Source: Alligator mississippiensis
Lineage: Eukaryota; Chordata; Crocodylia; Alligatoridae
Direction of reading: 5' to 3'
NCBI RefSeq assembly: GCF_030867095.1
Contig: NC_081824.1
Span: 92,187,882-92,251,881 of the forward strand
DNA: 64,000 nt
Shown here: one piece after another, positions 9,901 through 21,415 of the stretch
Layout: each line of letters starts with the position of its first letter
Position numbering within the stretch: position 1 is the first letter of the stretch
The notes under the pieces: model-generated
The model's input: only the letters and a program-made list of their open reading frames with translations
What the model was told of the DNA's origin: nothing
Databases searched by the model: none
Made by a program: the position numbers and the translations under genes

Positions 9901-11487
9901 CCTCCATGTCTATAATTACTCTTTCCTTCAAATCAAGAAGCCTGAAAAATTGCAAAGAATATTAAATGTGTATATATAAAATGTATATAAAATTTAATTT
10001 TATATAAATTTGAAATATCAAGAAAACTCTCTAAATGGCTACACCTGTTTGGCAAAGCAAATCATAGCAGTGGACAAGAATTACATTGCAATCGAGGTCT
10101 GGGTAATTTGAATGTAGTACAAAAAAGTAGGCTTCCCAAAAACTCTCTATTATTTTATAATTCATAACAGATTTTACATTTACAGGAAACCACTTCTAAA
10201 ATGCACCATATTGCAATATTTTCCATGTCAACTATTTACAGTGTTCCCAAGGGACCATTCCCTCGGCCTCCCCTCCAAGCTTCTTTCTCCCGCTTGAGCC
10301 TGGAATTCCATTATAATTGAGCTGATCCAACTTTTGCTTAAACCACTTTCACCACTGGCAGTCACCAGCCTCATATGAAATGATTTTGTGATGCTGAGAA
10401 ATATGGAATTTGATCTTCTAAGCAGGTCCATGCTTTCCAAACACATTCTAGTAAGACTAGGAAGAGATTGCATCATTAAAGCCTGCAGTCAATTCAGATG
10501 AGTTTTTTTAGCTCTGCATTGCACGCTGTGACTTTGCAAAGAGACATACAGCAAGTTCTTATGCAGTACAGAGCAAAGTTGCCCTAAAAGGCCTGTTTCC
10601 TTCATCATCATAGGCTGGAATTAAAAACATTTGGCCAAGTTAACATAATAGACAGCTGCTAGCAATTAGATGAACCATTACATCCATTCTCTTAACTAAC
10701 TTCACAACTGGATAACTACAGTATGAGCAATATACCATGAAAATTTGCCAGCATGTTTAACTTATCTCCATTTCTAGTGGTTTCTGTACCTTGTCTTCAT
10801 TTTTTCTGTCTGCCCGCACACTGTCTGACTTAGCTTTCCCATACTGTTGCAATATGGCTGCTAAAAGGTTTGAGCAAGTCTTCTGCCATTCTTTACATAG
10901 AAGCCCAGGTCTGTGGCAGGCCACTGCTACATGTATCCAAATGGATACATATGATTTTTCTAAAAATAGTATAAGCTTCTTAACAGAAATCTGGTGATAC
11001 CATTTTTTTAAATGTTGCACTTTCATTTCCTTTGCTAAATTGAGGTCAAATCTTATTTGCCTTGCTCACACGAATAGTCTTATAGACGTGGCCTTTAGGA
11101 AAAGCAGAAACCACGTTCTCATGCTTCTTTCCAGCTCTGGAAATGAGGTGGTGGGATGGGGTGGAATAAGGGAGAGGAAGAGGAATTCTACCATTTAAGG
11201 GCAGTGGTAATAGTAAATGTTTGTGGAGGATGTCAGAAACTTAAGGAGGGTTTACTAATGGCAGAATACATTTAACTCAAATTATTACTTATGTAACAGA
11301 AGATGCATCAGAGTTCAGAGAGGAAACATTCCTTATTGCTATTAAATAATCCCCTCACTACATGAGAAAAATCCATTAATAAGACAAAGTCTGTAACACA
11401 CCAAACTCATATTAATAAATTGTTTTGCTTGGCTTTTCTTTCTTTTACCTGTGAAATGAAAGTGATGCTGTTCAGGTGAAATTTTAC
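9901..11487. other. Non-coding DNA, nothing recognised
   Basis: Contains a short AT-rich run at 9960-10015 and two frames of 80-90 codons near 10230 and 10760 that resemble nothing I know. No repeat family was identified. Confidence 0.35.
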
Positions 11488-12045
11488 TTCCTCTTGTACA
11501 CTAAATGCCAGTTTCCTAGGAGCGTATCTGGCTGCTCGTGACTCCGCCTTTATGCCATTACGAATACTCACATGTGCATGCATATGCTAAGCATGTGCAG
11601 TAGAGCTACATGTGGGCAGAGTATGTGTGCAGCTACATACATGCATCCCTGAGAAGGAATCCAGGAAAAAGCATAGGGAGAAAGGGGCTCTTAAATTTTG
11701 GTTCTAATAGCTGAGTGCATTGGTCACTTGCTCGCAAGATGAAGCCCTGGATTCTAGTTCCACCCCATTCAGAGGGAGCTTGAATCTGCATGTCTTGAAT
11801 CTGCATGTCTTCATAGAAAGCATAAGGCACTATCTATTACACCACATGATGTGAATAATCCAAGGCCCTCTCCAACACTCCTTTTGCAACTGAACCACTG
11901 CCCCAAACATTTACTAGTCATTAGATGAAGTGGATAGAGAGCAGTGCAGAAGTTTCTTCCCAATTAGGAATAAGAATCAAAGATAGAACCCAGGCTCCCC
12001 ATCCTTCTACAGTAGCATCCATCTCACTGAACCACACATCTTAGC
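11488..12045 (+). repeat. Dispersed repeat with tRNA-like boxes, copy A
   Basis: This segment is collinear with 16004-16500. Shared landmarks are the CCTCTTGTACACTAAATG start, the GCTGAGTG...GATTCTAGTTCC region that looks like A- and B-boxes of a tRNA promoter, CTGAACCACTG in the middle and CACTGAACCACAC near the end. The two copies differ by many substitutions and indels, so the family is old. Whether it is a SINE or a DNA element that carries a tRNA-like module cannot be decided by eye. Confidence 0.6.
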
Positions 12046-12059
12046 CTTGAGGCAGATAA

Positions 12060-12530
12060 TATGCCTAAATCCTAATTACATACTTAATTCAGATTCTCAG
12101 AAACTCTGGTGGCATATAAATTCCTTAGGCAGTTTATTTTCAACTAATAAGTCCTGTAGGTCCCTACATTTGCACTAAGAAATGGTGGCCCAGAACTACC
12201 ACATCTTGTGGGTTCCAAACAGTACAGCACCTACTTCAGTGCCTAAGCCCCAGCAGGATTCATAAACTAAGTCTTTTGCCATGTACTCTGACTGCAAATC
12301 CTAATCCAGTAAATGTGCTCAGCCCACACTAACCCCTCAAGCAATGCTAGAGGAAGGGCAGCACATGATAGTAATCTCTTTTGAGCAGTCCCAGTGATGA
12401 GACCACTCACGTGAGTTGTGGGAAACCAGGTACCAAATTCTCTTCTTCTTGAGGAGACTTGAACCCACATCTCCCAAGTGAATGAACTAACTGCCAGAGG
12501 GCGAGCCATTCTCACACTTTTTCTGGGTCA
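12060..12530 (-). repeat. Probable antisense member of the tRNA-box repeat family
   Basis: GAGGAGACTTGAACCCACATCTCCCAAGTG at 12451-12480 reads, on the other strand, like a B-box region followed by a duplicated tRNA-like stem. Upstream are GCCTAAATCC/TAGGCA motifs typical of this type of repeat in sauropsids. Assignment is by resemblance only. Confidence 0.4.
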
Positions 12531-12695
12531 ATATTTAATATTCTATGCATGGTGAAACATTTAATAGGAGAGACTGAGAAAATTCGGCCCCAGAATATTA
12601 TTAGTAAATGTTTAGGTCTGTGAATCCAAAAAGATGAGAAAGCCAGTAGGGAAATACAGATCGCCTGAGTGAGGGACTAACATAAGGAGGATGGG

Positions 12696-12794
12696 GGTGA
12701 GGAGGGGAACTCAACTAGGTTACAGAAAATACCACCTTAGCCAACTAAGCCCGGAGGTGAGGAGGGGAACGCAACTAGGTTACAGAAAGTACCA
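12696..12794. repeat. 60-bp-period tandem duplication
   Basis: GGTGAGGAGGGGAACTCAAC starts at 12696 and recurs with one change at 12756. About 40 bases of each unit match with two or three differences; the remaining 20 bases of the first unit have no second copy. Confidence 0.8.
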
Positions 12795-14208
12795 TGTAGG
12801 TATCAACATTTCCAGTTAGCTAGCTGAGACAGCATACAGCTCAGCATACTGTTCACCATTCTTAGGTGCCTGCCTTTCCATGCATTGTTTAGGAGAGTCT
12901 ACCCCCTATTTGGGATTGTGAATTCCACCAGTGACAAGGCATCTAAAAGTTAGATATTGTCATATGTAGCTTAGACTTCTGACTCTATCCTCCGAACCAA
13001 AATTCCTATGAGCCACCATGCAAGCAGACCCATAACAAAATCTCAATGCTCAGGCACTTGCTTTTTTCAATGGAAATTCAAAATTGTTCAGAAATTGAGA
13101 ACATACCTTTTTACAAAAATGAAACAAATCAACGACAAAAAATATTTTATCAAAACCACCATGCATACCCTAATTCTCCACCGAAAATCAACCTTAAAGT
13201 GAACCAAAAACTAAGATGTAGCCAGGACAATGAGAAACCACAGCAAAAACGTTACAGTGGAATTGAAACCATGATCAGTTGGAGAGTGAGAAGAACCAGG
13301 ATTCTTTATTAATACAAACTTCACCTCTTCATCCTTTTTCCTGACATTCTATTACTATGTATTTATTACTCCTTTAAACATGGGTTCTGGTAGAAACTCT
13401 AATAGGCTACAACACTTGCTTACTTTATTTTAGCCATGCCTGCAAGTATTCACCCTTACTTTAAACACAGAAAGAGTAAACTACTAGAAAATACTGAAGG
13501 TTTTAATTTACTAACCAAGTGGTTTGACTTTGAGAAGTCATTTTAGTGAGTATGAGGAACACAAAGTACTCAAAGGTGCCATGGGAGGAATGAAAGCAGA
13601 AATAGGCCAGATCAGTTCACTGGTGTGTATTTAGAAAGATCACTGCAATAGAATTACTGGATACTTACACCTGTGTAGCCAAGATCAGAATCTGCAGCTG
13701 AGAATGCACTCTAATACCTAGTTTTAACACTGAACTCCGACAAAGTGCCCTTTGATACAAAAGACTCCATGCCAGACATCAGACTTTTACCACAAAACGT
13801 GTGATGTCTGTCAGCAACAAGAAAGAACTACCCCCTCATGTGAAGTGATGCTATCTCAGGCCCCAGACTTGGAACATATTAGCAGATGTCAACACTTTCT
13901 CCTTCCACTTTCTAAATATTGCTGATCAAGCCAAGTTTCATTTCACTGAAAGGCCACTTTCCTTGAGGGTGGAGTTAAAGATATAAACTCAAAAGGATCC
14001 AACTTTGAAACATCTATATAAGCGTAGGCTTTATTCATGGCACTTTTAAACTGCAAATTTCCCTAAATTGCACAACATGGAGTAATATACAAGGCAGCAG
14101 TGACAATATCACTTCACTTCAAAATTCATACTTGGAGTATGTTTACACTGCAGCAGCAGCATATCCCAGCTCAGATATTCCCAAGCACATACTATCACCA
14201 GGGATCCT
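12795..14208. other. Non-coding DNA, nothing recognised
   Basis: Two overlapping short frames at 13008-13312 are open but resemble no protein. No mobile element was recognised. Confidence 0.35.
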
Positions 14209-14364
14209 GGTTTTCTCTGATAAAAAAATCCCCAAGTTTTAAATCTAAAAAAGTAACCCAATATATATATAGATATAGTTGTGTTTCATTTTAATCATGG
14301 ACAAATGTGGATTTTGGGTTACTTTTTATCTGAAACTTGGGGATTTTTTTTATCAGAGAAAACC
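14209..14364. repeat. Inverted-repeat hairpin element, ~50-bp arms
   Basis: 14209-14260 (starting GGTTTTCTCTGATAAAAAAA) is matched by the reverse complement of 14315-14364 with only a few small differences, around a 54-bp AT-rich loop. This is the structure of a short foldback or MITE. The family is not identified. Confidence 0.75.
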
Positions 14365-14528
14365 AAGTTCTCTGCTGATCACCTGCTCCCATTACTGCCC
14401 ACATGCCCCAAACACAAAATTACTCCAGTAAGGCCACTCCAGGGCTATTCCTAACAGACAGAAAAACCCCAAGCAGCCTCACCAGGTTATTTCTGGTTTT
14501 GGAGTGGAAGATGGAGTGGGTAGACAGA

Positions 14529-15216
14529 GAGTGCATCTACATGAGATGCATTACTGTACAGTAGAGCTAATTACTGTGCAGTAAGTGTCTGTGTCTACAA
14601 ATGCTGATGCTTACTGCACAGTAAGTAATTGGCTCTAATTGTGAGCAAATTTGCTACCTTGAAATGCAAGTAGCAAATTTACTTAAGATTACTTACTGCA
14701 CAGTAGTGCACATGTAGATGCCTGACCAGGAGCAAATGTGCTCCCAGTCAGCTGGGCAACGGGGGTGGGGGGAGATTGCTGCCTGCCCCCAGGAGCTGCC
14801 TGCTGGGGCATGCTCTGCCACTGGAGCCAGGGCAGGGACAATGTCCCCCCATCCCAGCACTAGGGAGCTCTGAGCCCCTGCTCTATGATTGCAGGGCCTA
14901 GGCTGGGAGATCCTTATCTCCCAGCACCACCTCCATGGTCATGGGGCCAGTGCTGGGAGATCCTTCTCTTAATGTCCCAGTCCCTGACAGGAGACAGCTA
15001 TCTCCTGTCCCCTGGGCTAGTACCCATTGGCAGCCTAGAGCTCCCCCTGGCTCCTGCAGGGGCCCACTGCAGGAAGCAGGAGCAGCCTGTTGCTAGGAGC
15101 AGCAAATCTGCTTCCATGTCCCTGCACATGTAGACACATGCCTGGGATAGTTTACTTTCAAGTAGTTGACTTGAGAGTAAACTGCTCCCAAATTATTTGC
15201 ACATGTAGACGCACCC
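14529..15216. mobile_element. Short TIR element of the CATCTACATG family, copy 1
   Basis: The left end reads GAGTGCATCTACATG and the right end, reverse-complemented, GGGTGCGTCTACATGTGC. Subterminal DNA on the left has repeated ACTGCACAGTAAG motifs. The core from 14740 to 15120 is GC-rich, with no transposase. Three other elements in the window (18445, 27279, 33023) share these ends but not the core. Probably a nonautonomous DNA transposon, possibly hAT; no clear target duplication was found. Confidence 0.65.
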
Positions 15217-16003
15217 AGTGTGTACTAGAATCCCCCTGTAAAGACACATTTGCACTGGACTATAGATACACCCTTGATGTTCAGGTGGTAAAGTTAGTGC
15301 TCTGTTATATGGAATCACATTGACTGAGAGTGCTAGGTTGTCTTCATTACCCTCAACTGTTAGTCTTCTAAGTGTCAGCTTCAATCCTCTCCTGTCACAT
15401 CTAAAGAGATCTAGTTAGTTGTGTTAGTCTGAAGTTAGGTAGAAGGTTTCTGTCCCATCTAAAGTAAATATTTATATGCTTCTCATCTATCACCACAGCA
15501 ACTAAATTAGTTATTTTAGTCTTGTTCACTTCCTTTTCTTCATACATGCATATATCTTCCCTGTCTTATCAACTCATTTAAGTCAAACTATCTCCAGGAG
15601 AAAAGGTAGCATGCATCTTCTATACAGATCAGGTTTTCTAATGATACAGAAATTACTAGTGTTCAAAGAGCTCCTCTAGTCCCCTCCATGTTCTGTTTTT
15701 TACTGCCTCTCATGTGCCTTCTCTCTTTTTTCCTAGGAACTCTGCCAGCACTCTATTATGATTATGGTATTTTACTTTCTTATAAGAAGAAAAACCGTAT
15801 GATGACAACAATTTGTTCACTTGCAAACACTTGTTTAGAGTTCATTTAGGTGGAATAAATGGGCCTTGAGAGTCAACGGTATTAATATGACCCTGACATT
15901 GCACAACATAGAGCAGTTAAACATAGTTTTGAAAACAGAGCCTTGGACTGCTTAGTCATGCTATAGACACATTAGATACCTCATGCTCAAAGCAGAATTC
16001 TTT
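15217..16003. other. Non-coding DNA, nothing recognised
   Basis: No coding potential or repeat family seen. Confidence 0.35.
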
Positions 16004-16500
16004 TCCCTCTTGTGCACCTAAATGGAAGTTTTCTAGCTACATGTATGATTGTTTTGGGACCTCCTTCTGTGCTGCAGACATATAAGCATGCATGCATAGA
16101 CTGAACATATGAAGTAGGCCCTGCACTGGCCACATGTGTGCACACATACCTGAGCAAAAGTCCAGGATAAAAAAGTGAAGGAGGACACTCCTATATTTTA
16201 GCTCCAACAGCTGAGTGGTTAGGGCTGTTGCCCGGGGAGTAGGAAACCAAGTTCCTAGGTCCTCCCACATCTCTGATTTGTTAACACAGTGCTCTAACCG
16301 CTAATGACACAGGTGAGATATTATCCAGTCCCCACTCTGAGCTGAACCACTGACCCTTGCATTTAACAGTCAATGAATAAGATGGCTGGAGAGCAGCACA
16401 ATGGGAAGTGTCAACCACATTGGGAGTAAAGGCCTGAGGTAAACACAGGGCCTTTCCCCTTCCAGACTAACATCCATTTCACTGAGCCACACTTCCAACT
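16004..16500 (+). repeat. Dispersed repeat with tRNA-like boxes, copy B
   Basis: Collinear with copy A at 11488-12045 (see there). The tRNA-like part here is clearer: GCTGAGTGGTTAGGGCTGTT resembles an A-box and CCAAGTTCCTAGGTCC at 16247-16262 lies at B-box distance. The copy ends near CACTGAGCCACAC. Confidence 0.6.
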
Positions 16501-17281
16501 TGTTCCCTTCCTCTTTTTGATCCACAGTGGGATCAGGGTGGGAGGAGGGAGGACAGCTTCAAAAGGAGCGCTGGAGCAGGGCTGGATAATGACAGTAATT
16601 TCCAAAAAATACCATTTATACAACTAGAAAGCTGCCATTTGGATGCACAAAGGGAAATAGAATTCCTACCATACTGATTAAGATGCACAAGAAAAAAAGA
16701 ATCAAAAGAAAGTAAATGATTCTGAAATTCAAAGAGAGTGATATTTAAAACCCCTTAATCCAAGTCACTGGGTTAAAGTGAAGATACCTAGCTAGAAATT
16801 CTTACTCTGTCAAACAAATCCTTTTCAATGGGGGAAAAAAAAAGATTTAGTTCATCACTGAACCTTCAGTTCTGCAGTGTCAGGATGATCATGACAGAAT
16901 TCTGAATTGCTCTGAATTCCGAATGTACTTTCCTAGTCTGGGATGTCATCTGACTGGTCTCATCACATCTCTCTTTCATTGTTACGGTGGAAAAAGCTAT
17001 ATAGGCCACTTGACCCTGTCATTCTGATGCCATGATGTACAGTTACATTTGGAGTTGGGGGAAAATTTGAGACAGGGCAAACAGAAGCTAGCTGGAAGTG
17101 AACAGAGCGAGATGCACAAAGCAAGATCTCCCAGATTTCAGGTTGGAATCATCATTAGACCCATACTGATAATCGGACATCCTTACCAGAATGTTGGCCT
17201 GGATATCCGGTTGACCAACAATGAAGGACAAATTCTCTGAAACAAAGGAAAGATCAGCAAGTTCTTGCCCAGTAAAGGTGT
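16501..17281. other. Non-coding DNA, nothing recognised
   Basis: No repeat or gene recognised. Confidence 0.35.
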
Positions 17282-17400
17282 TACTGGGGATATTTGACCC
17301 CAGCAGTCTTTCCAGCCCAGAGTAGCGGGGCTGGACCTGATGATCCCATGAGGTCCTGATGAGCCCTAAACTTCTGTGAAACTTCTGTGAATCTGTGACT
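17282..17400 (+). mobile_element. CR1 3' end, plus strand, severely 5'-truncated
   Basis: GGGATATTTGACCCCAGCAG and GGGGCTGGACCTGATGATCC match the 3' untranslated region of the intact copy (6612-6690). The fragment ends in a degenerate tail repeat with unit AAACTTCTGTG. It carries only about 120 bases of CR1 and abuts the next, oppositely oriented, CR1 tail. Confidence 0.8.
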
Positions 17401-17410
17401 AAAGTTGGGT

Positions 17411-18440
17411 GACTCATAGATTCATAGATTGTAAGGCCGGAAGAGACCTTGGAAGATCATCGGGTCTAGCCCCCTACACCAAGAAAGAAAGATAACTGGG
17501 GGTCAGGTGACCACAGCAAGGTGACTGCCTAGTTTCCTCTTGAAGATTTCCAAGGTAGGTGATTGCACCACCTCTGGAGGGAGCTTGTTCCAGTCTGGAC
17601 ACCCTGACTGTGAAGAAGTTTTTCCTAATGTTGAGCCTGAATTGGTCTTCCAGGAGTTTGTGGCCATTACTCCTAGGTTTCCCCTCGTGTGTCCTGGTGA
17701 ACAGTTGCTCACCAAGCCCTTGATGTACTCCCCTAGTGTAGTGGTAAGCTGCTACCAGGTCCCCTCTCACCCTTCTTTTCTTCAGGCTGAAGAGTCCCAA
17801 ATCCCTCAGCCTTTCCTCATATACCTTGTCATGTAAGACTCTGATCATACGGGTGGCTCTTCTTTGGGCTCCCTCAAGCTAGTCCATGTCCTTGTTAAAG
17901 TATGGTGCCCAGAAGTGGACTCAGTACTCCAGCTGCAGTCTCACCAGTGCTGAGTAGAGCAGAAGAATCACCTCTTTGGTTTTGCTGGAGATGCATGGAT
18001 TGATGCACGCCAGAGTATTATTTGCCCTACTGGCTACAGCATCGCACTGCCAGCTCATATACATACTGTGGTCTATTATTACCCCCAGGTCCCTTTCATT
18101 CGTTGTGCTGTCAGTTTAGTGCCACCAAGCCTGTAGGTGTGTTGGGGGTTGCTCGTCCCAAGGTGGAGCACTTTACATTTCTCAAAGTTGAACTTCATCA
18201 GATTCTGATCCACCCAAGTTGCTGGCCTGTTTAGGTCTGCCTGTATCTGTAGACTATCTTCAAGTGTGACCACGCTTCCCCACAACTTGGTGTCAACTGC
18301 GAACTTGGCCAGTGATCTCTTCACCCCCACACCCAAATCATTAATAAAGATGTTGAAAAGTACTGGACAAAGCACCAACCCCTGTGGAGGACTGCTGCCC
18401 ACTTCTCTCCAGGATGACACAGATCCTATGTTTTTAGACA
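17411..18440 (-). mobile_element. CR1 3' portion, minus strand, decayed ORF2
   Basis: On the minus strand this begins in the reverse-transcriptase domain and runs to the 3' tail (TCATAGATT repeats at 17413-17430). Readable pieces are FNIFINDLG and KFAVDTKLWG (about 18270-18345), then the C-terminal LRDLGLFSLKKRRVRGDL (about 17760-17815) and [20 protein letters not shown]. The catalytic FADD box reads FAVD, so the second aspartate block is broken, and there are frameshifts between the pieces. A dead copy of moderate age. Confidence 0.9.
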
Positions 18441-18444
18441 AATA

Positions 18445-18913
18445 GGGTGCATCCAGACAAGTGCACCCATGTATTTCCCTGGGGACAAATAGCAGCAACA
18501 CATAGTTGTGCCGCCGCTACTGGTCCCCAAGGAACGCTGGTTCACACACATTGTGGCACACAGCAGGTTGCCCCCAGTGGAGTAGGGGAGGGTGGGGACA
18601 GCACCAAGGCTAGCCCCAGAAGCCATACCTGGTGTCCTGAGGACCTCCCAGGGCTGTAGCAATGGTAATCTGGCAGCAGAGAGCCTGGCCGGCAGCCAGA
18701 GCATGGCTCTGGCCAGCCAGGCTCCAGTTTTGGGAGGCACACATTGCTGCCATGTGCGCTGCCCCATTTTTTCTAGCACAGGTTTTTCTGGCACTGGGAT
18801 CTCCAGGTTAGCAGTGCAGGGAACACCTGCTTGTGCAGTGTATTACGTGTGTAGCACCGTAGATGGGAGTGTGGCGCCTCATACTGCATGTCCATGCTTG
18901 TCTAGATGTGCCC
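18445..18913. mobile_element. Short TIR element of the CATCTACATG family, copy 2
   Basis: The left end GGGTGCATCCAGACAAGTGC pairs with the reverse complement of the right end, GGGCACATCTAGACAAGCAT. The core is GC-rich and encodes nothing recognisable. It sits directly beside the truncated 5' end of the minus-strand CR1. Confidence 0.65.
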
Positions 18914-20127
18914 ATATACTTTTGCAAAATATTCAGTGTCAGGTCAACCAAAACTATTAATTCAGCAGTTGAATTGAGCAGCTGTTGAAGAAAAAGCTCA
19001 AAAAAGATTTTGCTCCAAAATTTCACTGGTTCAGTTTGAAATAAAAATTAATTTTGAAAATTGCCTAACAAGGCTGTTTTGTTTTGTTTTTTAAAAAGGA
19101 AACATTCCATCTCTTTTTGAAGAAAAAAATATACTTGACCCATATTCTCTTTACTTCAGGGGATGAGGAGGGTGTGGGCAGTTGTTTCACTAAGAAAACT
19201 AAAAAAAAAATGTTTTTTGGGACACAGATTAAAACTTTTTTTATTTTTAGTTCAGTAAGCAAACCAAAAAACTTATTTATATACATAGCTATAACTATGG
19301 CATATTAATTAATTATTCCCTAAAGATAAGTGACAAATAAAAAGTTGAAGGGATATGCTAAGGTTATGCATGAATATTTCCACTTCATGCATGCTTTCAG
19401 TAGCTCCCCAATCACTATAATATTTGTGCAAGGAAAGATCAATTATATTTTCAATGGTTTTCCCATTTAATGCTGTTCTTATATTTTATCTTAATTAAGT
19501 ACAATAGAAACAAACTAATGAGTAGAAGCCATATAATAGATTTTTGAAGTTTGAAAATTCGCAGGTCATCAAAGAATCAATCAATACAAATCTGCAACAC
19601 TAAATCACAAAATATATTGTGTTCACTTGTTTTGACTTGTATAATATTTTTAACTGCTCAGGTTATTCCTTCATAGGAATATACTCTTGTAGATATATTT
19701 TTCTCAGAAGTAACTTAAGGAAGTCTTTGTAATATCAGCTCTTCCCTTGGAAGTATGGGCCTCCTTTATGTCTCTCATAGGAAAATTCACAGGACAGGCC
19801 CAAAGGTAGGAAGTCTCAGCCAAATTCCCCTTGTGATGTCCCTCCTGAGAACCAGGAAAACAGGATTTCCTCTCAGATACAATTTACAAGTTCATCTTAT
19901 CACCCTTAACAACCACCCAAGAGCATATTATGTACCTCTGTACTGTCTATAGATAATTCTCCTTCCTGCTTCCCAATAGCGGGACCTCTTCAATCTGTCT
20001 CTATCCGAGTATGTATATGGCCCTTTTTACCTTAGTACCTGAACAGCTGACTCTGGAATCCATTTCAAATTTGGCTTTCTGCAGTGATAGTTGTGGCTGT
20101 AATAGAGATTGTAACTATGTTAAGAGG
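18914..20127. other. AT-rich non-coding DNA
   Basis: Includes A- and T-runs at 19080-19260. No family or gene recognised. Confidence 0.35.
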
Positions 20128-20400
20128 AAATCAGGATAGAGATGCACCTTAAACACTAGCTAAATAAGACATGCATAATCTCTTATGAACAAGAGCTCAC
20201 TTTATCAGACGTGAAGAAAGGTGATGCAGAGCAGTCTATCCAATAGAGAGATTGCTTTAAATACAAAAGACAGAGAAGGGAGGGAAGTGGGGAGGAGGGG
20301 GAGAAGGCAGTGAAGAGAGAGTCAAAAAATATAATGAGACCCCTTAGCCATTATGGATTTATTCTTTGTTTGCCTCTCTCAGCACTGTTGCCTCTCCCCG
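20128..20400 (-). mobile_element. Penelope-like element 3' end, first of two tandem copies
   Basis: It shares with 20432-20700, in the same order, TAAATAAGACATGCATAATC, the GAGCTCACTTTATCAGACG segment, AGAGCAGTCTATCC and the purine-rich tract after ACAAAAGACAG. On the minus strand these form the well-known sauropsid Penelope-like 3' sequence around AAGCTTATGCATC. No coding sequence remains in this copy. Confidence 0.65.
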
Positions 20401-20431
20401 CTCCCCCTGAATCTTTTGTATTCAAGCAGAA

Positions 20432-20930
20432 GGCAGGGTAGAGATGCATCTTATAGGCTAACTAAATAAGAGATGCATAAGCTTTTGTGAGCTTGATCTC
20501 GCTTCATCAGATGCTATGAAGGGACATGCACAGAGCAGTCTGTCAAAGAGAGAGTGATTTGAATATAAAAGACAGGGAAGGGAAACTGAGGGGAGAGGTA
20601 AAAATCTAATCAGGTAATGGGATAAAAATCCGTAGTCTCTGTTTAGATCATACTTAACACAATCCAGTCTGTGGATGATTTCTCGCTCAATGTCATGTTC
20701 AAATTCATGCAAGTCTTGCTGTCTAAGAACAGCTGCTCTGAGGTCAGTGATGAAATGTTCAGGGAGGCTGAAGTGTTCTGCCACAGGCCTTTGTGTCTTC
20801 CTGAAACTGATGGCAGATCAGTGTTCATTCATTCATACACATATGGATCACCCTGTCTGTCCAACGTAGATAGCCACTGTAAGCACATGATGACATAAAT
20901 GATGTTGATTGAGGTGCAGGTGAATGAACC
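20432..20930 (-). mobile_element. Penelope-like element 3' part, second tandem copy
   Basis: The minus strand carries the end of the endonuclease coding region (see the separate entry) followed by the 3' non-coding sequence that ends near 20432. The same 3' sequence occurs immediately downstream on the minus strand (20128-20400). Tandem, partly duplicated copies are a known feature of Penelope-like elements. Confidence 0.75.
20590..20930 (-). pseudogene. Penelope-like GIY-YIG endonuclease remnant
   Basis: Minus-strand reading gives, in pieces across frames, TSINIIYVIMCLQWLST (near 20900), then VAEHFSLPEHFITDLRAAVL (near 20730-20790), a region with EREIIHRLD (near 20660-20690) and LNRDYGFLSHY (near 20610-20640). 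This is the C-terminal GIY-YIG nuclease order of Penelope-like elements: the tyrosine-containing start of the domain, the AEHFNLPGHS-like block and the end. Frameshifts near 20800-20860 break the protein, and the reverse transcriptase is absent. The enzyme would have cut target DNA; this copy is inactive. Confidence 0.75.
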
Positions 20931-20934
20931 TCAG

Positions 20935-21415
20935 GGCTAAGTACAGACAGTCAAAAAGCCCATGGCTGAATTGATTCAATCTTCGCAGGTTAGTCTAAGT
21001 TGTATATATTGAACTGATAAGCAAGTGAACAGCCACTCACTTTTGAGTCTGAAAATGCAACCAGGTGCATGCAGTGGCCCAGGCCACAATCTGGAGGGCA
21101 CTGGAGCACATCTCCCTTCTTGGCTAGAGCAGACAGCCTGGGCTAAGGCTAGCCTGCCCACTCTCTGAGGGGGAGTTTTCAGGGGAGCTGCAAAGCATCC
21201 TGGGATGCTAAGAGGTGTGGGAGTTAACTTGAATCTGAAGGGGATCTGGGACAGAAGTTCAATAAACCAATTTAACCTAAATCAATTAAGTCTGATAGGG
21301 CTGATAGGTTTCAGCCATTTTGAAAGCAGTTTATGTGCACTTAACTTCTGTTGTGTGACAGGTTTGAACCAGTTCCTGATCACTTACACCAATTAATGTG
21401 TAATTTCTGTCCCTC
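20935..21415. mobile_element. Short TIR element related to the foldback element at 1061
   Basis: The left end GGCTAAGTACAGACAGTC followed by AAAAAGCC, then GAATTGATTCAATCTTCGCA, parallels the reverse complement of the right end of the 1061-2789 element (GAATTGATTCAGTCTTTGCA). The right end TTTCTGTCCCTCC is a diverged inverted copy of the terminus. No coding capacity. Confidence 0.65.

Noticed and set aside
16190..16265. Possible functional tRNA gene
   Set aside because: A- and B-box-like sequences are present, but no cloverleaf stems or anticodon loop can be drawn, and a related diverged copy exists at 11690. It is a repeat.
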